Shown one piece after another: positions 44,408 to 54,093 of a stretch of 64,000 nucleotides of DNA. The stretch comes from Archangium violaceum (GTDB lineage Bacteria; Myxococcota; Myxococcia; Myxococcales; Myxococcaceae). Position 1 is the stretch's first letter. Each line of letters begins with the position of its first letter. The DNA lies in assembly GCF_016859125.1 (NCBI RefSeq), contig NZ_CP069338.1, forward strand, positions 4,341,501-4,405,500, written 5' to 3'. A program made the position numbers and the translations under genes. The notes below the pieces were generated by a model. It saw only the letters and a program-made list of their open reading frames with translations, did not search any database and was not told the DNA's origin.

Positions 44408-45043
44408 ATGGAGTGGGATGCGCGGACATTGCAACACTTCCGGGAGGGTGACCCGGAGACACTGGGCCAGGTGTATCGGGCGCACGTGGAAGTGCTGGCG
44501 CGGGCACTGCGGGCCATGGTGTGGCGAGGGCGGGGGTTCAGCCAGATGAAGGGGGCGCTGGAGCTGGAGAACACCGTGCTGGAGACGTTCGCGCGGGCCT
44601 TCGAGCCGAGGGCCCGGGGGGCGTACGACGGGGTGCGGCCGTACGGGCACTTCCTGGTGGGGATCGCGCGCAACGTGCTGCTGGAGCAGGCGCGGCGGCG
44701 TGAGGTGTCGGTGGGGCTGGAGCCCTTCGAGGAGGTGGGCGAGGTACCCTTGGAGGGAGAGGGGCTGGCCCAGGTGTTGGAGGACCGGGAGGTGGAGGGA
44801 TTGCTGGCGAGCTTCAAGGAGGGGTTGTCGGCGGAGGAGCGGCGGCTGTTCGAGCTGCGCTTCGGCGAGGAGGGGCTGGCGCAGGAATGCGCGGCCGAGC
44901 AGTTGGGGCTGACGCGCATTCAGGTGCGGCGGCGGGAGCTGGGGTTGAAGACGCGGCTGCTCGAGTTCCTGCAGGCGCGGGGCTACCTGGAGGGGATGGA
45001 AGTGAAGGGGTGGAGCTTCTTCAAGCGGCGAGGGCAGTCATGA
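44408..45043 (+). CDS. ECF-type RNA polymerase sigma factor
   Basis: A 211-residue sigma-70-like protein. Region 2 lies at about 8-85 (FREGDPETLGQVYRAHVEVL, then TVLETFARAFEPRARGAY and FLVGIARNVLLEQARRREV). After an acidic linker, region 4 is a helix-turn-helix (LSAEERRLFELRFGEEGLAQECAAEQLGLTRIQVRRRELGLKTRL in outline). It lacks region 1, as ECF factors do. I choose ATG 44408; an in-frame ATG at 44360 would add 16 residues and neither has a strong ribosome-binding site. The stop overlaps the ATG of the next, anti-sigma-like gene by 4 bases. Confidence 0.82.
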   Translation: MEWDARTLQHFREGDPETLGQVYRAHVEVLARALRAMVWRGRGFSQMKGALELENTVLETFARAFEPRARGAYDGVRPYGHFLVGIARNVLLEQARRREVSVGLEPFEEVGEVPLEGEGLAQVLEDREVEGLLASFKEGLSAEERRLFELRFGEEGLAQECAAEQLGLTRIQVRRRELGLKTRLLEFLQARGYLEGMEVKGWSFFKRRGQS

Positions 45044-45798
45044 CGAGGTGCGCGGACCGACAGGCGAAGCAGGCGCTGGAGGCGCTCTTCCGGGGCGAGC
45101 TCGACGGGGAGGGCTTCACCCGGTTGCGCGTGCATGCCGCGGCGTGTGACGAGTGCCGGGAGGCCTACGACAAGCTGAGCCGGGTGGAGTCGTCGCTGGA
45201 GCAGCGCGTGCTTCCCGCGAACCGGGAGCTGCTGCTGGAAAAGGAGCTGTTCGCGCGGCTGGAGACGGCGGCGAAGCCGGCGCGTGAGCGGGCACCCGTG
45301 CCCGAGCGCAAGCGCTCCTGGCCGACGTTCCTGGTGCCGGCGGCGGTGGGGTTGGCGATGGCCGGGGTGGCGATGGTGTGGGTGGTGCCGCAGCTGGGGA
45401 CGCGGGAGTCCGAGTGGCAGTCACGCGGAGCCGAGACGGGGACGTCGGCGTGGGGCCTGCGGGCCTTCTGCGTGGGTGCGGACGGAGCGGTGCGAGGCGA
45501 GGCGAGGCCGGGCGGAACCCTGGTGTGTGGCGAGGGGGACGCGGTGCAGTTCAGCTACACGGCGCCGGAGGCCGCGAGCCTCTCGGTGGAAGCCCTCTCC
45601 GAGGAGGGCGAGCCGCTGCGGTTCTTCCCTCAGGAAGGCGATTCGGAGAAGGTGGCGGCGGGGGTGGACATGCTGTTGCCCTACAGCACGCCGGTGCAGG
45701 GAGGCTGGCTGGCCGGGCCGCTGGAGGTACGAGCGACCTTCAAGGACGCACGGGGCCGCCCGCTGTCACAAACGCGGTTGAACCTGCTGCCCAGGTAG
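45040..45798 (+). CDS. Membrane anti-sigma-factor-like protein (zf-HC2 type N-terminus)
   Basis: A 252-residue protein. The N-terminal domain has the anti-sigma zinc-finger spacing HAAACDEC (H32, C36, C39) and a helical extension that would grip the sigma factor. A single membrane helix lies at about 94-113 (TFLVPAAVGLAMAGVAMVWVV) and a ~135-residue extracytoplasmic domain follows, with VCGEGDAVQFSYTAPEAASL and MLLPYSTPVQGG, resembling DUF4384-like beta domains found beside prokaryotic caspases. The ATG overlaps the sigma stop (ATGA), so both are made together. Release of the sigma factor by an envelope signal is the inferred role. Confidence 0.75.
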   Translation: MTRCADRQAKQALEALFRGELDGEGFTRLRVHAAACDECREAYDKLSRVESSLEQRVLPANRELLLEKELFARLETAAKPARERAPVPERKRSWPTFLVPAAVGLAMAGVAMVWVVPQLGTRESEWQSRGAETGTSAWGLRAFCVGADGAVRGEARPGGTLVCGEGDAVQFSYTAPEAASLSVEALSEEGEPLRFFPQEGDSEKVAAGVDMLLPYSTPVQGGWLAGPLEVRATFKDARGRPLSQTRLNLLPR

Positions 45799-45812
45799 CG
45801 AGCGGACGACCC

Positions 45813-45850
45813 ACCCCTCTCCCTCTGGGAGAGGGACGGGGTGAGGGTAT
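45813..45850 (+). repeat. REP-like palindromic intergenic element, copy 2
   Basis: CCCTCTCCC (45815-45823), loop TCT, GGGAGAGGG (45827-45835), then ACGGGGTGAGGGTAT. The arms are identical to the copy at 24950-24989 and the downstream GGGGTGAGGG is the same. It starts 15 bases after the anti-sigma stop and could serve as its terminator. Confidence 0.7.
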
Positions 45851-45899
45851 AGGACTTCCCGGGTTGCCGTTGACGGGGGCACCGCGCACCGTGGGCGCC

Positions 45900-46388
45900 A
45901 TGACTCCCACCCATCCGCTGCGAATCCTCTTCCTGAGCACCCACAACGCGGCGCGGAGCATCATGGCCGAGTACCTGTTGCGCCGCCTGGGGAACGGACG
46001 CTTCGAGACCCGCAGTGCGGGCCTGGAGCCGAGGAGGCAGGTCCACCCGCTGACATTGAAGGTGCTGAGTGAGCGCTACCGCATCGAGCCGGAGGGCGCG
46101 CGCAGCAAGTCCTGGGAGGAGCTCCAGGGCGAGCACTTCGATCTGATCATCACGCTGCGGGACAAGGAGCGCGAGGCCTTCCCGAGAAGCCGCTGGGAGC
46201 CCATCGCCGCCCACTGGAACCAACCGGACCCGGTGGACTTCGAGGGCGACGAGCGGGAGCACGAGCTGCGCTTCATCCAGATGGGGCGGGAGCTCTCCAT
46301 GCGCCTGGACCTGCTGTGCGCGTTGCCCTTGGAGAAGCTGGGGCACCTGCCGCACCACGGTGAGTCGCAGGCCTGCGCACCGATGTAG
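45900..46388 (+). CDS. Low-molecular-weight phosphatase / ArsC-fold protein lacking the catalytic Cys
   Basis: A 162-residue protein with the fold of LMW protein-tyrosine phosphatases and thioredoxin-type arsenate reductases. The phosphate-binding loop normally reads CxxNxxRS but here is S13-THNAA-R19-S20, so the nucleophilic cysteine is serine, while the arginine and following helix (IMAEYLLRRLG) are intact. The aspartate general-acid region is QPDPVDF, close to the usual DP motif. The downstream Cys pair used by arsenate reductases is absent. It may bind phosphate or a phosphoprotein without hydrolysing it. No arsenic genes are nearby. Confidence 0.78.
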   Translation: MTPTHPLRILFLSTHNAARSIMAEYLLRRLGNGRFETRSAGLEPRRQVHPLTLKVLSERYRIEPEGARSKSWEELQGEHFDLIITLRDKEREAFPRSRWEPIAAHWNQPDPVDFEGDEREHELRFIQMGRELSMRLDLLCALPLEKLGHLPHHGESQACAPM

Positions 46389-46525
46389 CGCCGGAGCGGA
46401 GCATTCCGGGACGCGGGGGCGCTCGCCCGCATGCCTGGACTGGTACGAGGCGACAGCCAATACAGGAACGAACGCGCTGCCTGGCCGGGTTGGGAAATCG
46501 CCCGACTTCCGAACTGGAGAAGGCC

Positions 46526-49500
46526 GTGAATCGTCGTTCCAGCCATTCGACCCGTACCCAGACAGGGAAGAAGACCCGTAAGAGCACCACGCTCGCGCGG
46601 CGCTCGCACGCGCGTTCGCGCCGGCTCGCGACGGCGGAGGCGCTCGAGACGCTCCTGGAGTCCCTGCAAGCCGTCACCCACGGCGACTTCTCCGTCCGCC
46701 TGCCGCCCGAGGAGCAGCCGGTGGCGATGGAGGAGATCGCCCACGCCTTCAACGGCCTGGTGGCGATGAACCAGCGGATGCAGGACGAGCTGGTGCGCGT
46801 GGAGCGGGTGGTGGGCCGCGAGGGCCAGATGGCGGAGCGCGCCTCGCTGGGACCGGTGAGTGGCGGCTGGGCCTCGAGCATCGGCTCCATCAACTCGCTC
46901 ATCGCGGACCTGGTGCAGCCCACCACGGAAGTGGCGCGCGTGCTGGGCGCGGTGGCGCGGGGTGACCTCACCCAGAAGATGGCGTTGGACCTGCCGGGGC
47001 AGCCGGTGAAGGGCGAGTTCCTTCGCATCGGCACCACGGTGAACGCGATGGTGGATCAGCTCAGCTCGTTCGCCGCCGAGGTGACGCGCGTCGCGCGCGA
47101 GGTCGGTACGGAAGGGAAGCTGGGAGGCCAGGCGCGGGTGCCGGGGGTCGCCGGGACGTGGAAGGACCTCACGGACAGCGTGAACCAGCTGGCCAACAAC
47201 CTGACGGCGCAGGTGCGAAACATCGCCGAGGTGACGACCTCGGTGGCGCGCGGTGACCTGTCGCGCAAGATTACCGTCGATGCGCGAGGCGAGGTGCTCG
47301 AGCTGAAGAACACCGTCAACACGATGGTGGATCAGCTCCGCTCGTTCGCTGGCGAGGTGACGCGCGTCGCCAAGGAAGTGGGGACGGAAGGCAAGCTGGG
47401 CGGCCAGGCGGACGTGCCCGGAGTGTCCGGCGTCTGGAAGGACCTCACGGACAACGTGAACCTGATGGCCTCCAACCTCACCACCCAGGTGCGAGGCATC
47501 GTGAAGGTGGTGACGGCGGTCGCCAACGGTGACCTGTCCCAGCGCCTCGTGGTGGACGCCAAGGGCGAGATGGCCGCCCTGGCCGACACGCTCAACAGCA
47601 TGACCAAGACGCTCGGCATCTTCGCGGACCAGGTGACCAGCGTCGCCAAGACGGTGGGCGTGGAGGGCAAGCTGGGCGCCCAGGCGGACGTGCCGGGTGT
47701 GGCCGGTACGTGGAAGGACCTCACGGACAACGTGAACCTGCTCGCCAACAACCTGACGGCGCAGGTGCGAAACATCGCCGAGGTCAGCACGGCCGTCGCC
47801 CGCGGTGACCTGTCCAAGAAGATCACCGTCGACGCCCGGGGCGAGGTGCTCGAGCTGAAGAACACCATCAACACGATGGTGGAGCAGCTGCGCTCGTTCG
47901 CCGGTGAGGTGACGCGCGTCGCGAAGGAAGTGGGGACGGAAGGCAAGCTGGGCGGCCAGGCCGACGTGCCGGGGGTCTCCGGTACCTGGAAGGACCTCAC
48001 GGACAACGTGAACTTCATGGCCTCCAACCTGACGGCGCAGGTGCGAAACATCGCCCTGGTGACGACGGCGGTGGCCAATGGAGACCTGTCCAAGAAGATC
48101 ACCGTCGACGTGAAGGGGGAGATCCTCGAGCTGAAGAACACCATCAACACGATGGTGGACCAGCTCCGGTCGTTCGCCGCCGAGGTGACGCGCGTCGCGA
48201 AGGAAGTGGGGACGGAAGGCAAGCTGGGTGGCCAGGCCGAGGTGCAGGGTGTGTCCGGCGTCTGGAAGGACCTCACCGACAGCGTGAACTCGATGGCGTC
48301 CAACCTGACCAACCAGGTGCGCAACATCGCCAAGGTGACGACGGCGGTGGCCAACGGGGACCTGTCCAAGAAGATCACCGTCGACGCGAAGGGGGAGATC
48401 CTCGAGCTCAAGGACACCATCAACACGATGGTGGATCAGCTCAACGCGTTCGCCTCGGAGGTGACGCGCGTCGCGCGTGAAGTCGGTACGGAAGGCAAGC
48501 TGGGAGGCCAGGCGCGCGTGCCCGGTGTCGCCGGAACGTGGAAGGACCTCACGGACAACGTGAACCTGATGGCCCGCAACCTGACGACCCAGGTGCGCGG
48601 CATCGTCAAGGTGGTGACCGCGGTCGCCAACGGTGACCTGACCCAGAAGCTGGTCGTCGACGCGAAGGGCGAGGTGGCCGCGCTGGCGGACACCATCAAC
48701 AGCATGACGGACACGCTGGGCACCTTCGCCCAGCAGGTGTCCACGGTGGCCCGCGAGGTGGGCATCGAAGGGAAGCTGGGCGGCCAGGCCAAGGTGCCCG
48801 GGGCGCGCGGTGCCTGGAGGCAGCTGACCGACAACGTGAATCAGCTGGCCGGAAACCTGACGTCGCAGGTGCGCGCCATCTCCGAGGTGGCCACCGCCGT
48901 GACGAAGGGGGACCTGACGCGGTTCATCTCGGTGGATGCGGGCGGCGAGCTGGCCGCCCTGAAGGACAACATCAACCAGATGATCGTCAACCTCAAGGAG
49001 ACGACACAGAAGAACACCGAGCAGGACTGGCTGAAGACGAACCTCGCGAAGTTCTCCGGCATGATGCAGGGGCAGAAGAACCTGGAGGCCGTCTCCCGGC
49101 TCATCATGTCCGAGCTGACGCCCCTGGTGTCCGCGCACCACGGCGCCTTCTTCCTCATGGACTTCGAGGACAGCGCGCCCGTGGCCAAGCTCACCTCCAG
49201 CTACGCCTACCGCGAGCGCAAGAACGTGGCCAACCGCTTCCGGCTCGGGGAGGGTCTGGTGGGCCAGTGCGCCCTGGAGAAGAAGACCATCCTCCTCACC
49301 CACGTGCCGGCGGACTACATCCGCATCATCTCCGGCCTGGGCGAGGCCAGCCCCCTCAACGTCATCGTCCTGCCCGTCCTCTTCGAGGGCGAGGTGAAGG
49401 CCGTCATCGAGCTGGCCTCCTTCCACCCGTTCAGCACCATCCACCAGATCTTCCTGGACCAGCTCACCGAGAGCATCGGCGTGGTGCTGAACATGATCAT

Positions 49501-51805
49501 GGCCAACATGCGCACCGAGGAGCTGCTGCGGCAGTCGCAGAGCCTCGCCAACGAGCTGCAGAGCCAGTCGCGCGAGCTCACCCAGCAGCAGGAGGAGCTC
49601 AAGCGCTCCAACTCGGCGCTGGAGGCCCAGGCGCTCGAGCTGGAGGAGAAGGCCAAGCTGCTCGAGCAGCAGAACATCAAGGTGGAGGAGAAGAACCGCG
49701 AGGTGGAGCAGGCGCGCGCCAGCCTGGAGGAGAAGGCCGAGCAGCTCTCGCTCATCTCCAAGTACAAGAGCGAGTTCCTCGCCAACATGTCCCACGAGCT
49801 GCGCACGCCGCTCAACAGCATGCTGGTGCTGGCCAAGCTGCTCGCGGACAACTCCGACGGCAGCCTCAGCCGCAAGCAGGTGGAGTACGCGGAGACCATC
49901 TACTCCTCGGGGGGGGATCTGCTCTCCCTCATCAACGAAATCCTGGACCTCTCCAAGGTGGAGGCCGGGAAGATGCAGGTGGAGCCGCGCGACTCCGCGG
50001 TGGCGGAGCTGGTGGAGTTCGCCCGCCGCACCTTCGGTCCCGTGGCCGAGCAGAAGAACCTGGGCTTCCTCACCGAGGTGGGCCCGGAGGTGCCGGCCAC
50101 CGTCTTCACGGACCCCAAGCGGCTGCAGCAGATCCTCAAGAACCTGCTGTCCAACGCCTTCAAGTTCACCAGCACGGGCCAGGTGACGCTGCGCATCCGC
50201 ATGGCGGACGCCGAGGAGCGCTTCGCCGCCCCCGAGCTGGTGGAGGCCGACACGGTGCTGGCCTTCTCCGTCATCGACACGGGCATCGGCATCCCCGAGG
50301 ACAAGCAGAAGCTCATCTTCGAGGCCTTCCAGCAGGCGGATGGCACCACCAGCCGCAAGTACGGGGGCACCGGCCTGGGTCTCTCCATCAGCCGCGAGCT
50401 GGCCCGGTTGTTGGGGGGTGAAATCCGCGTGAAGAGCTCCCGCGGCGCGGGCAGCACCTTCACCCTCTACCTGCCGCGCAGCTACAGCGGTCCCGAGCGG
50501 GGGAGCGAGCCCGCCAGCGAGACGGACGTGGGCTACACGCCCATGCTGCGCGAGCTGCTGCCGCGCGACGAGGTGCACGGCACCGCGGCCCCCCACCCGT
50601 TGAGGGATGACCGGGATGACCTGGGCGCGGAGGACCGCGTGTTGCTCGTGGCGGTGGACGACCTGGAGTTCGCCCGCGGCCTGGTGGCCACCGCGCACCA
50701 GAGTGGACTCAAGGCGCTGGTGGCCACGCGCGGTGACGTGGCGCTCTCCCTGGCCCAGCGGCTCAAGCCGTACGCCATCGTCCTGCAGCTCGGCCTGCCC
50801 GTCATCGACGGCTGGAGCGTGTTGGACCGGCTCAAGCGCGACCCGCGCACCCGCCGCATCCCCGTTCAGGTGGTGAGCGTGGACCGCATGCGCGGCGCCT
50901 CGTGCGGCGGCGGCTTCGCCTACCTCGACCGGCCCTTCTCCCCCGAGGCCATCCAGGGCGCCTTCAGCCACCTGGAGCTCGAGGCCAACGGCGCGCCCCG
51001 CAAGCTGCTGCTGGTGGACCCCAAGCCAGAGCTGCGTGACTGCGTGCGGCAGCTCATCGACATGGGCGAGTCCCTGGAGATGCGCGAGCTGGAGTCCACC
51101 CAGGCCGTGCTGGCGCTGGACCGTGGGGAGGTGGACGCGCTGGCCCTGGACCTGGCCTCACCCGGTGGACGGGGAATGAAGCTGCTGGTGGAGCTGGTCC
51201 GCGGGCCCACCCGCCTGCCCCCCGTGTTGCTCTACAGCGGCTCGCAGCTGCTGCCGGACGAAGAGCGCCAGCTGCGGCGCTCGGCCGAATCCGTGCTGCT
51301 CGAGGCGGCCGCCCGCTCGCCCGAGGCCGTGCTCGCCGAGGTGGGCCGCTTCCTTCGCCGGGTGGGAGAGCAGTCCCGCGTCTCCGCCGAGGAGATGAAG
51401 GAACTCTCCCGCTCGCTCTGCGACCGCAAGGTGCTGCTGGTGGACGATGATGCCCGCAACATCTTCGCGCTCACCAGCGTCCTGGAGAATCATGGCATGC
51501 AGGTGACATTCGCGCAGGACGGGCGTGCGGCCATGGACATTCTGGAGAAGAATCCGGAATTGGACGTGGTTCTGCTGGACGTGATGATGCCGGAGATGGA
51601 TGGTTACCAGGCGATGCGCGCCATTCGCGCGGACCCCCGGTGGGCCTCCCTGCCCGTCATCGCCATCACCGCGCGTGCATTGAGGGACGATCGCGAGAAA
51701 TGCCTCGAGGCCGGGGCATCGGATTACCTCTCCAAGCCCGTCGACACCGAGCGGCTGTTGGAGTTGATTCGTCGGTGGGTGGAACCTTGCGCGGGAGCGA
51801 GATGA
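46526..51805 (+). CDS. Soluble poly-HAMP hybrid histidine kinase with GAF and three receiver-like domains
   Basis: A 1759-residue kinase starting at GTG 46526 (GGAG 7 bases upstream). A basic N-terminus leads into an array of HAMP domains to ~residue 825, including seven exact 92-residue units with [11 protein letters not shown] and [18 protein letters not shown] motifs. A GAF domain (~835-985), coiled coil (~990-1075), HisKA with [10 protein letters not shown] (H1090) and HATPase_c follow. Of three receivers, the first (~1369-1485) has Gln where the phospho-Asp belongs (IVLQLGLP), the second (~1490-1620) is degenerate, and the last (1633-1755) is canonical ([12 protein letters not shown]1685; SKP). 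No membrane helix. This is the layout of fungal group III osmosensing kinases. Confidence 0.92.
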   Translation: MNRRSSHSTRTQTGKKTRKSTTLARRSHARSRRLATAEALETLLESLQAVTHGDFSVRLPPEEQPVAMEEIAHAFNGLVAMNQRMQDELVRVERVVGREGQMAERASLGPVSGGWASSIGSINSLIADLVQPTTEVARVLGAVARGDLTQKMALDLPGQPVKGEFLRIGTTVNAMVDQLSSFAAEVTRVAREVGTEGKLGGQARVPGVAGTWKDLTDSVNQLANNLTAQVRNIAEVTTSVARGDLSRKITVDARGEVLELKNTVNTMVDQLRSFAGEVTRVAKEVGTEGKLGGQADVPGVSGVWKDLTDNVNLMASNLTTQVRGIVKVVTAVANGDLSQRLVVDAKGEMAALADTLNSMTKTLGIFADQVTSVAKTVGVEGKLGAQADVPGVAGTWKDLTDNVNLLANNLTAQVRNIAEVSTAVARGDLSKKITVDARGEVLELKNTINTMVEQLRSFAGEVTRVAKEVGTEGKLGGQADVPGVSGTWKDLTDNVNFMASNLTAQVRNIALVTTAVANGDLSKKITVDVKGEILELKNTINTMVDQLRSFAAEVTRVAKEVGTEGKLGGQAEVQGVSGVWKDLTDSVNSMASNLTNQVRNIAKVTTAVANGDLSKKITVDAKGEILELKDTINTMVDQLNAFASEVTRVAREVGTEGKLGGQARVPGVAGTWKDLTDNVNLMARNLTTQVRGIVKVVTAVANGDLTQKLVVDAKGEVAALADTINSMTDTLGTFAQQVSTVAREVGIEGKLGGQAKVPGARGAWRQLTDNVNQLAGNLTSQVRAISEVATAVTKGDLTRFISVDAGGELAALKDNINQMIVNLKETTQKNTEQDWLKTNLAKFSGMMQGQKNLEAVSRLIMSELTPLVSAHHGAFFLMDFEDSAPVAKLTSSYAYRERKNVANRFRLGEGLVGQCALEKKTILLTHVPADYIRIISGLGEASPLNVIVLPVLFEGEVKAVIELASFHPFSTIHQIFLDQLTESIGVVLNMIMANMRTEELLRQSQSLANELQSQSRELTQQQEELKRSNSALEAQALELEEKAKLLEQQNIKVEEKNREVEQARASLEEKAEQLSLISKYKSEFLANMSHELRTPLNSMLVLAKLLADNSDGSLSRKQVEYAETIYSSGGDLLSLINEILDLSKVEAGKMQVEPRDSAVAELVEFARRTFGPVAEQKNLGFLTEVGPEVPATVFTDPKRLQQILKNLLSNAFKFTSTGQVTLRIRMADAEERFAAPELVEADTVLAFSVIDTGIGIPEDKQKLIFEAFQQADGTTSRKYGGTGLGLSISRELARLLGGEIRVKSSRGAGSTFTLYLPRSYSGPERGSEPASETDVGYTPMLRELLPRDEVHGTAAPHPLRDDRDDLGAEDRVLLVAVDDLEFARGLVATAHQSGLKALVATRGDVALSLAQRLKPYAIVLQLGLPVIDGWSVLDRLKRDPRTRRIPVQVVSVDRMRGASCGGGFAYLDRPFSPEAIQGAFSHLELEANGAPRKLLLVDPKPELRDCVRQLIDMGESLEMRELESTQAVLALDRGEVDALALDLASPGGRGMKLLVELVRGPTRLPPVLLYSGSQLLPDEERQLRRSAESVLLEAAARSPEAVLAEVGRFLRRVGEQSRVSAEEMKELSRSLCDRKVLLVDDDARNIFALTSVLENHGMQVTFAQDGRAAMDILEKNPELDVVLLDVMMPEMDGYQAMRAIRADPRWASLPVIAITARALRDDREKCLEAGASDYLSKPVDTERLLELIRRWVEPCAGAR
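47065..48996 (+). repeat. Seven exact 276-bp tandem units encoding HAMP pairs
   Basis: Equivalent positions of the motif (S/G)FAxxV recur at 47065, 47341, 47617, 47893, 48169, 48445 and 48721, a constant 276-base (92-codon) period with no indels. Units share long identical stretches at the DNA level, so copy number could change by homologous recombination while keeping the reading frame. Confidence 0.9.
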
Positions 51806-53370
51806 CGGCGATGACGTGGATGGAGGGGAGCAAGGTCGGTGGGTTTCAGGTACAGCTGGAGCTGCCGCGGGCCCGCATCCTGGTCGTGGACGATCACGCT
51901 CCCAACCTCCTCGCCCTGGAAGCCACCTTGGGTGACCTGGGCGAGGTGGTGAAGGTCGCCTCCGGTGAGGATGCCCTCCTGCGCCTGCTGCGAGAGGACT
52001 TCGCCCTCATCCTGATGGACGTGCAGATGCCCGGGCTGGACGGCTTCGAGACGGCCCGGCTCATCAAGGAGCGCGAGCGCTCACGCTTCATCCCCATCAT
52101 CTTCCTCACCGCGCGCAGCCGGGACGCCTCGCACGTGTTCCGCGGCTACGCGCAGGGCGCGGTGGACTACGTCCTCAAGCCCTTCGCGCCGGAAATCCTT
52201 CGCTCGAAGGTGTCCGTCTTCGTGGAGCTCTTCCTCAAGGAGGAGCAGCTCAAGCGTCAGGAGGCGCTGCTGCGCCAGCGCGAGCGCGAGGCCCTGGAGC
52301 GTCAGAGCGCGTACCGCTACCGTCTGCTGGGCGACGCCATGCCGTTGTGTGTGTTCGTCGCGAGCCCGGAGGGGCGGCTGCGTTACGGCAACCGCGCGTG
52401 GACGGAGCTGTCCGGCCTTCCCTCCGAGGCGGTGGCGGACTTGTGGCGCTCGGAGGTCGTGCACCCGGATGACCGCGAGGGCGTGCACGCCGCCTGGTGC
52501 CGGTCCGTGGACTCCGGCGAGCCCTTCGAGGTGCAGTTCCGGCTGCGCCGCCAGCGCGACGCGAGCTTCCGCTGGCACCTGGGCCGCGCCGTGCCCGAGC
52601 GCAACGAGCGCGGTCGCATCACCGGGTGGATCGCCACCGCCACGGACATCGACGACCAGAAGCGGGCCGAGGCGGAGCTGGCCCGGGCGAGCGCCGCCAA
52701 GGACGCCTTCCTGGCCGCCGCCTCGCACGAGCTGCGCACCCCGCTGGCCGCGGCGAAGATGCAGGTGCACCTGGCCCAACGCAAGTTCGGTGCAGAGCTG
52801 ACGGAGGGGCCTCGCCGGGCCTTCGAGGGGTTGGACCGGCAGGTGGACCGGATGACCAAGCTGGTCTCCGATTTGCTGGATGTGAGCCGGCTGCTCACCG
52901 GCCGACTGTCGCTGGAGCTGGAGTCGTTCGACCTGGTGCCGCTGCTGCGCACCACCTGCGAGCGGCTGCAGGCGCTCTCCCCCGAGCACCGGCTGCGGCT
53001 GGACGTCCCCGAGACGCTGCCCATGCGGGGCGATCCGGGGCGCATCGAGCAGGTGGTGACCAACCTGGTGTCCAACGCCGTCCGCTACTCGCCCGAGGGC
53101 GGCGTGGTGGAGCTGCGGGCCTGGTTCGAGGAGGGGGGGCAGGTCGCCCTCCTGGTCCGTGACCAGGGCGTCGGCATCCCCGCGGAAAAGCTGGCGCTCA
53201 TATTTGAACGCTTCGGCCAGGCCCATGGTGCACGTTATGGTGGTCTTGGCTTGGGGCTGACCATCTCCCAAGGCATCATCGAGCAGCACGGTGGGCGTAT
53301 CTGGGCGGAGTCCCAGGGCGTGGAAGGCGAGGGCAGTACCTTCCATGTGCGCCTGCCCCTTCAATCTTGA
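51802..53370 (+). CDS. Receiver-PAS-histidine kinase
   Basis: A 522-residue cytoplasmic kinase with an N-terminal receiver (ILVVDDHAPN, phospho-Asp D73 in LILMDVQMPGLDG, lysine in LKPF), a coiled coil, a PAS/PAC domain (~175-300, with NRAWTELSG and WIATATDIDDQ), HisKA with [10 protein letters not shown] (H309) and HATPase_c (NLVSNAVRYSPEG, DQGVGIP, GGLGLGLTIS). Its ATG overlaps the stop of the poly-HAMP kinase by 4 bases (ATGA). An N-terminal receiver feeding a kinase suggests it takes phosphate from, or is gated by, the upstream hybrid kinase. That link is inference from the overlap. Confidence 0.9.
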   Translation: MTAMTWMEGSKVGGFQVQLELPRARILVVDDHAPNLLALEATLGDLGEVVKVASGEDALLRLLREDFALILMDVQMPGLDGFETARLIKERERSRFIPIIFLTARSRDASHVFRGYAQGAVDYVLKPFAPEILRSKVSVFVELFLKEEQLKRQEALLRQREREALERQSAYRYRLLGDAMPLCVFVASPEGRLRYGNRAWTELSGLPSEAVADLWRSEVVHPDDREGVHAAWCRSVDSGEPFEVQFRLRRQRDASFRWHLGRAVPERNERGRITGWIATATDIDDQKRAEAELARASAAKDAFLAAASHELRTPLAAAKMQVHLAQRKFGAELTEGPRRAFEGLDRQVDRMTKLVSDLLDVSRLLTGRLSLELESFDLVPLLRTTCERLQALSPEHRLRLDVPETLPMRGDPGRIEQVVTNLVSNAVRYSPEGGVVELRAWFEEGGQVALLVRDQGVGIPAEKLALIFERFGQAHGARYGGLGLGLTISQGIIEQHGGRIWAESQGVEGEGSTFHVRLPLQS

Positions 53371-53438
53371 CCTTCCGTAGCGGAACTTCCCGTCGCGAGG
53401 CGGGCCGTTCGAGGTGGGGAGAAAGAAAGGGATGACGT

Positions 53439-53843
53439 TTGCGGGCTGGCGATCTTCCCGAAGTGGTGCGGCGGCTCATCGCCGAGAACATCGATTCCGT
53501 GGAGCAGCTGGAGATCCTCCTGCTCCTGTTCCAGCACCCGGGGAGGACCTGGACCGCGGAGTCCGTGGCCCGGGAGCTGCGGGTCTCCTCCATCTCCGCG
53601 GGTGAAAGACTGGAGGATCTGACCTACGACGGGCTCGTGGTCCGGGTGGAAGGGAGTGAGGGCGAGTACCGTTATGGCCCGGAGACTCCGTCGCTGGATG
53701 AGGCGGTGCGGGGTCTCGCCGCGGCGTACTCCGAGCGCCGGGTGACCGTCATCAACCTCATCTTCTCCAAGCCCGTCGACAAGATTCGAACCTTCGCCGA
53801 TGCCTTCCGGCTCCGGAAGAAGGGGGATGATGACAATGGCTAA
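53439..53843 (+). CDS. Small winged-helix-like protein
   Basis: A 134-residue protein, probably beginning at TTG 53439 with GAAAGG upstream. Residues ~15-75 look like a winged-helix DNA-binding fold: helix (VEQLEILLLLFQHPGRTWT), recognition-type helix (AESVARELRVSSISAGERLEDL) and wing (TYDGLVVRVEGSEGEYRYGP). The C-terminal part is helical and basic (KPVDKIRTFADAFRLRKKG). The start is uncertain. It overlaps the next gene by 8 bases and is followed by two DUF5985 membrane genes, a three-gene set that appears translationally coupled. Confidence 0.62.
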   Translation: MRAGDLPEVVRRLIAENIDSVEQLEILLLLFQHPGRTWTAESVARELRVSSISAGERLEDLTYDGLVVRVEGSEGEYRYGPETPSLDEAVRGLAAAYSERRVTVINLIFSKPVDKIRTFADAFRLRKKGDDDNG

Positions 53844-54093
53844 TGCCGTCTTCCTGCTGTGCGCGGCGACGAGCCTCGCCTGCGCGGTGCTGCTCCTGCG
53901 GGGCTATGCCCACAACCGTGTTCCCCTGCTGCTGTGGAGCAGCCTGTGTTTCGTGGGGCTGGCGGTGAATAACATGCTGCTGGTGGTGGACCTGGTGATC
54001 ATCCCGGGCCGGGATCTGCTGCTGTTCCGGAACCTGTCCGGGCTCCTAGCGCTCGCGCTCCTGGTGTTCGGCCTGGTGTGGGATTCCGAATGA
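53836..54093 (+). CDS. DUF5985 family small membrane protein, first copy
   Basis: An 85-residue protein of about three membrane helices (MANAVFLLCAATSLACAVLLL, then LLLWSSLCFVGLAVNNMLLVVDLV and LALALLVFGLVW). The family-type LLLWSSLCFVGLA core and NN dipeptide are present. I choose ATG 53836, 9 bases after GGGGG; earlier ATGs at 53827 and 53830 sit too close to it. Its start lies inside the winged-helix gene and its stop overlaps the next ATG by 4 bases. Function unknown; a membrane sensor partner for the regulator upstream is possible. Confidence 0.7.
   Translation: MANAVFLLCAATSLACAVLLLRGYAHNRVPLLLWSSLCFVGLAVNNMLLVVDLVIIPGRDLLLFRNLSGLLALALLVFGLVWDSE

Noticed and set aside
47065-48996. Regular tandem repeats considered as a CRISPR or satellite array
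   Set aside because: The units are contiguous, 276 bp, in frame and encode HAMP domains; there are no spacers.
46076-50971. A 1631-codon antisense frame opposite the poly-HAMP kinase
   Set aside because: Same GC3 artefact, and its apparent repeats only mirror the 276-bp HAMP units.
53827-53835. Earlier ATG codons at 53827 and 53830 for the first DUF5985 gene
   Set aside because: They directly follow the G-run that best serves as ribosome-binding site; ATG 53836 has normal spacing.
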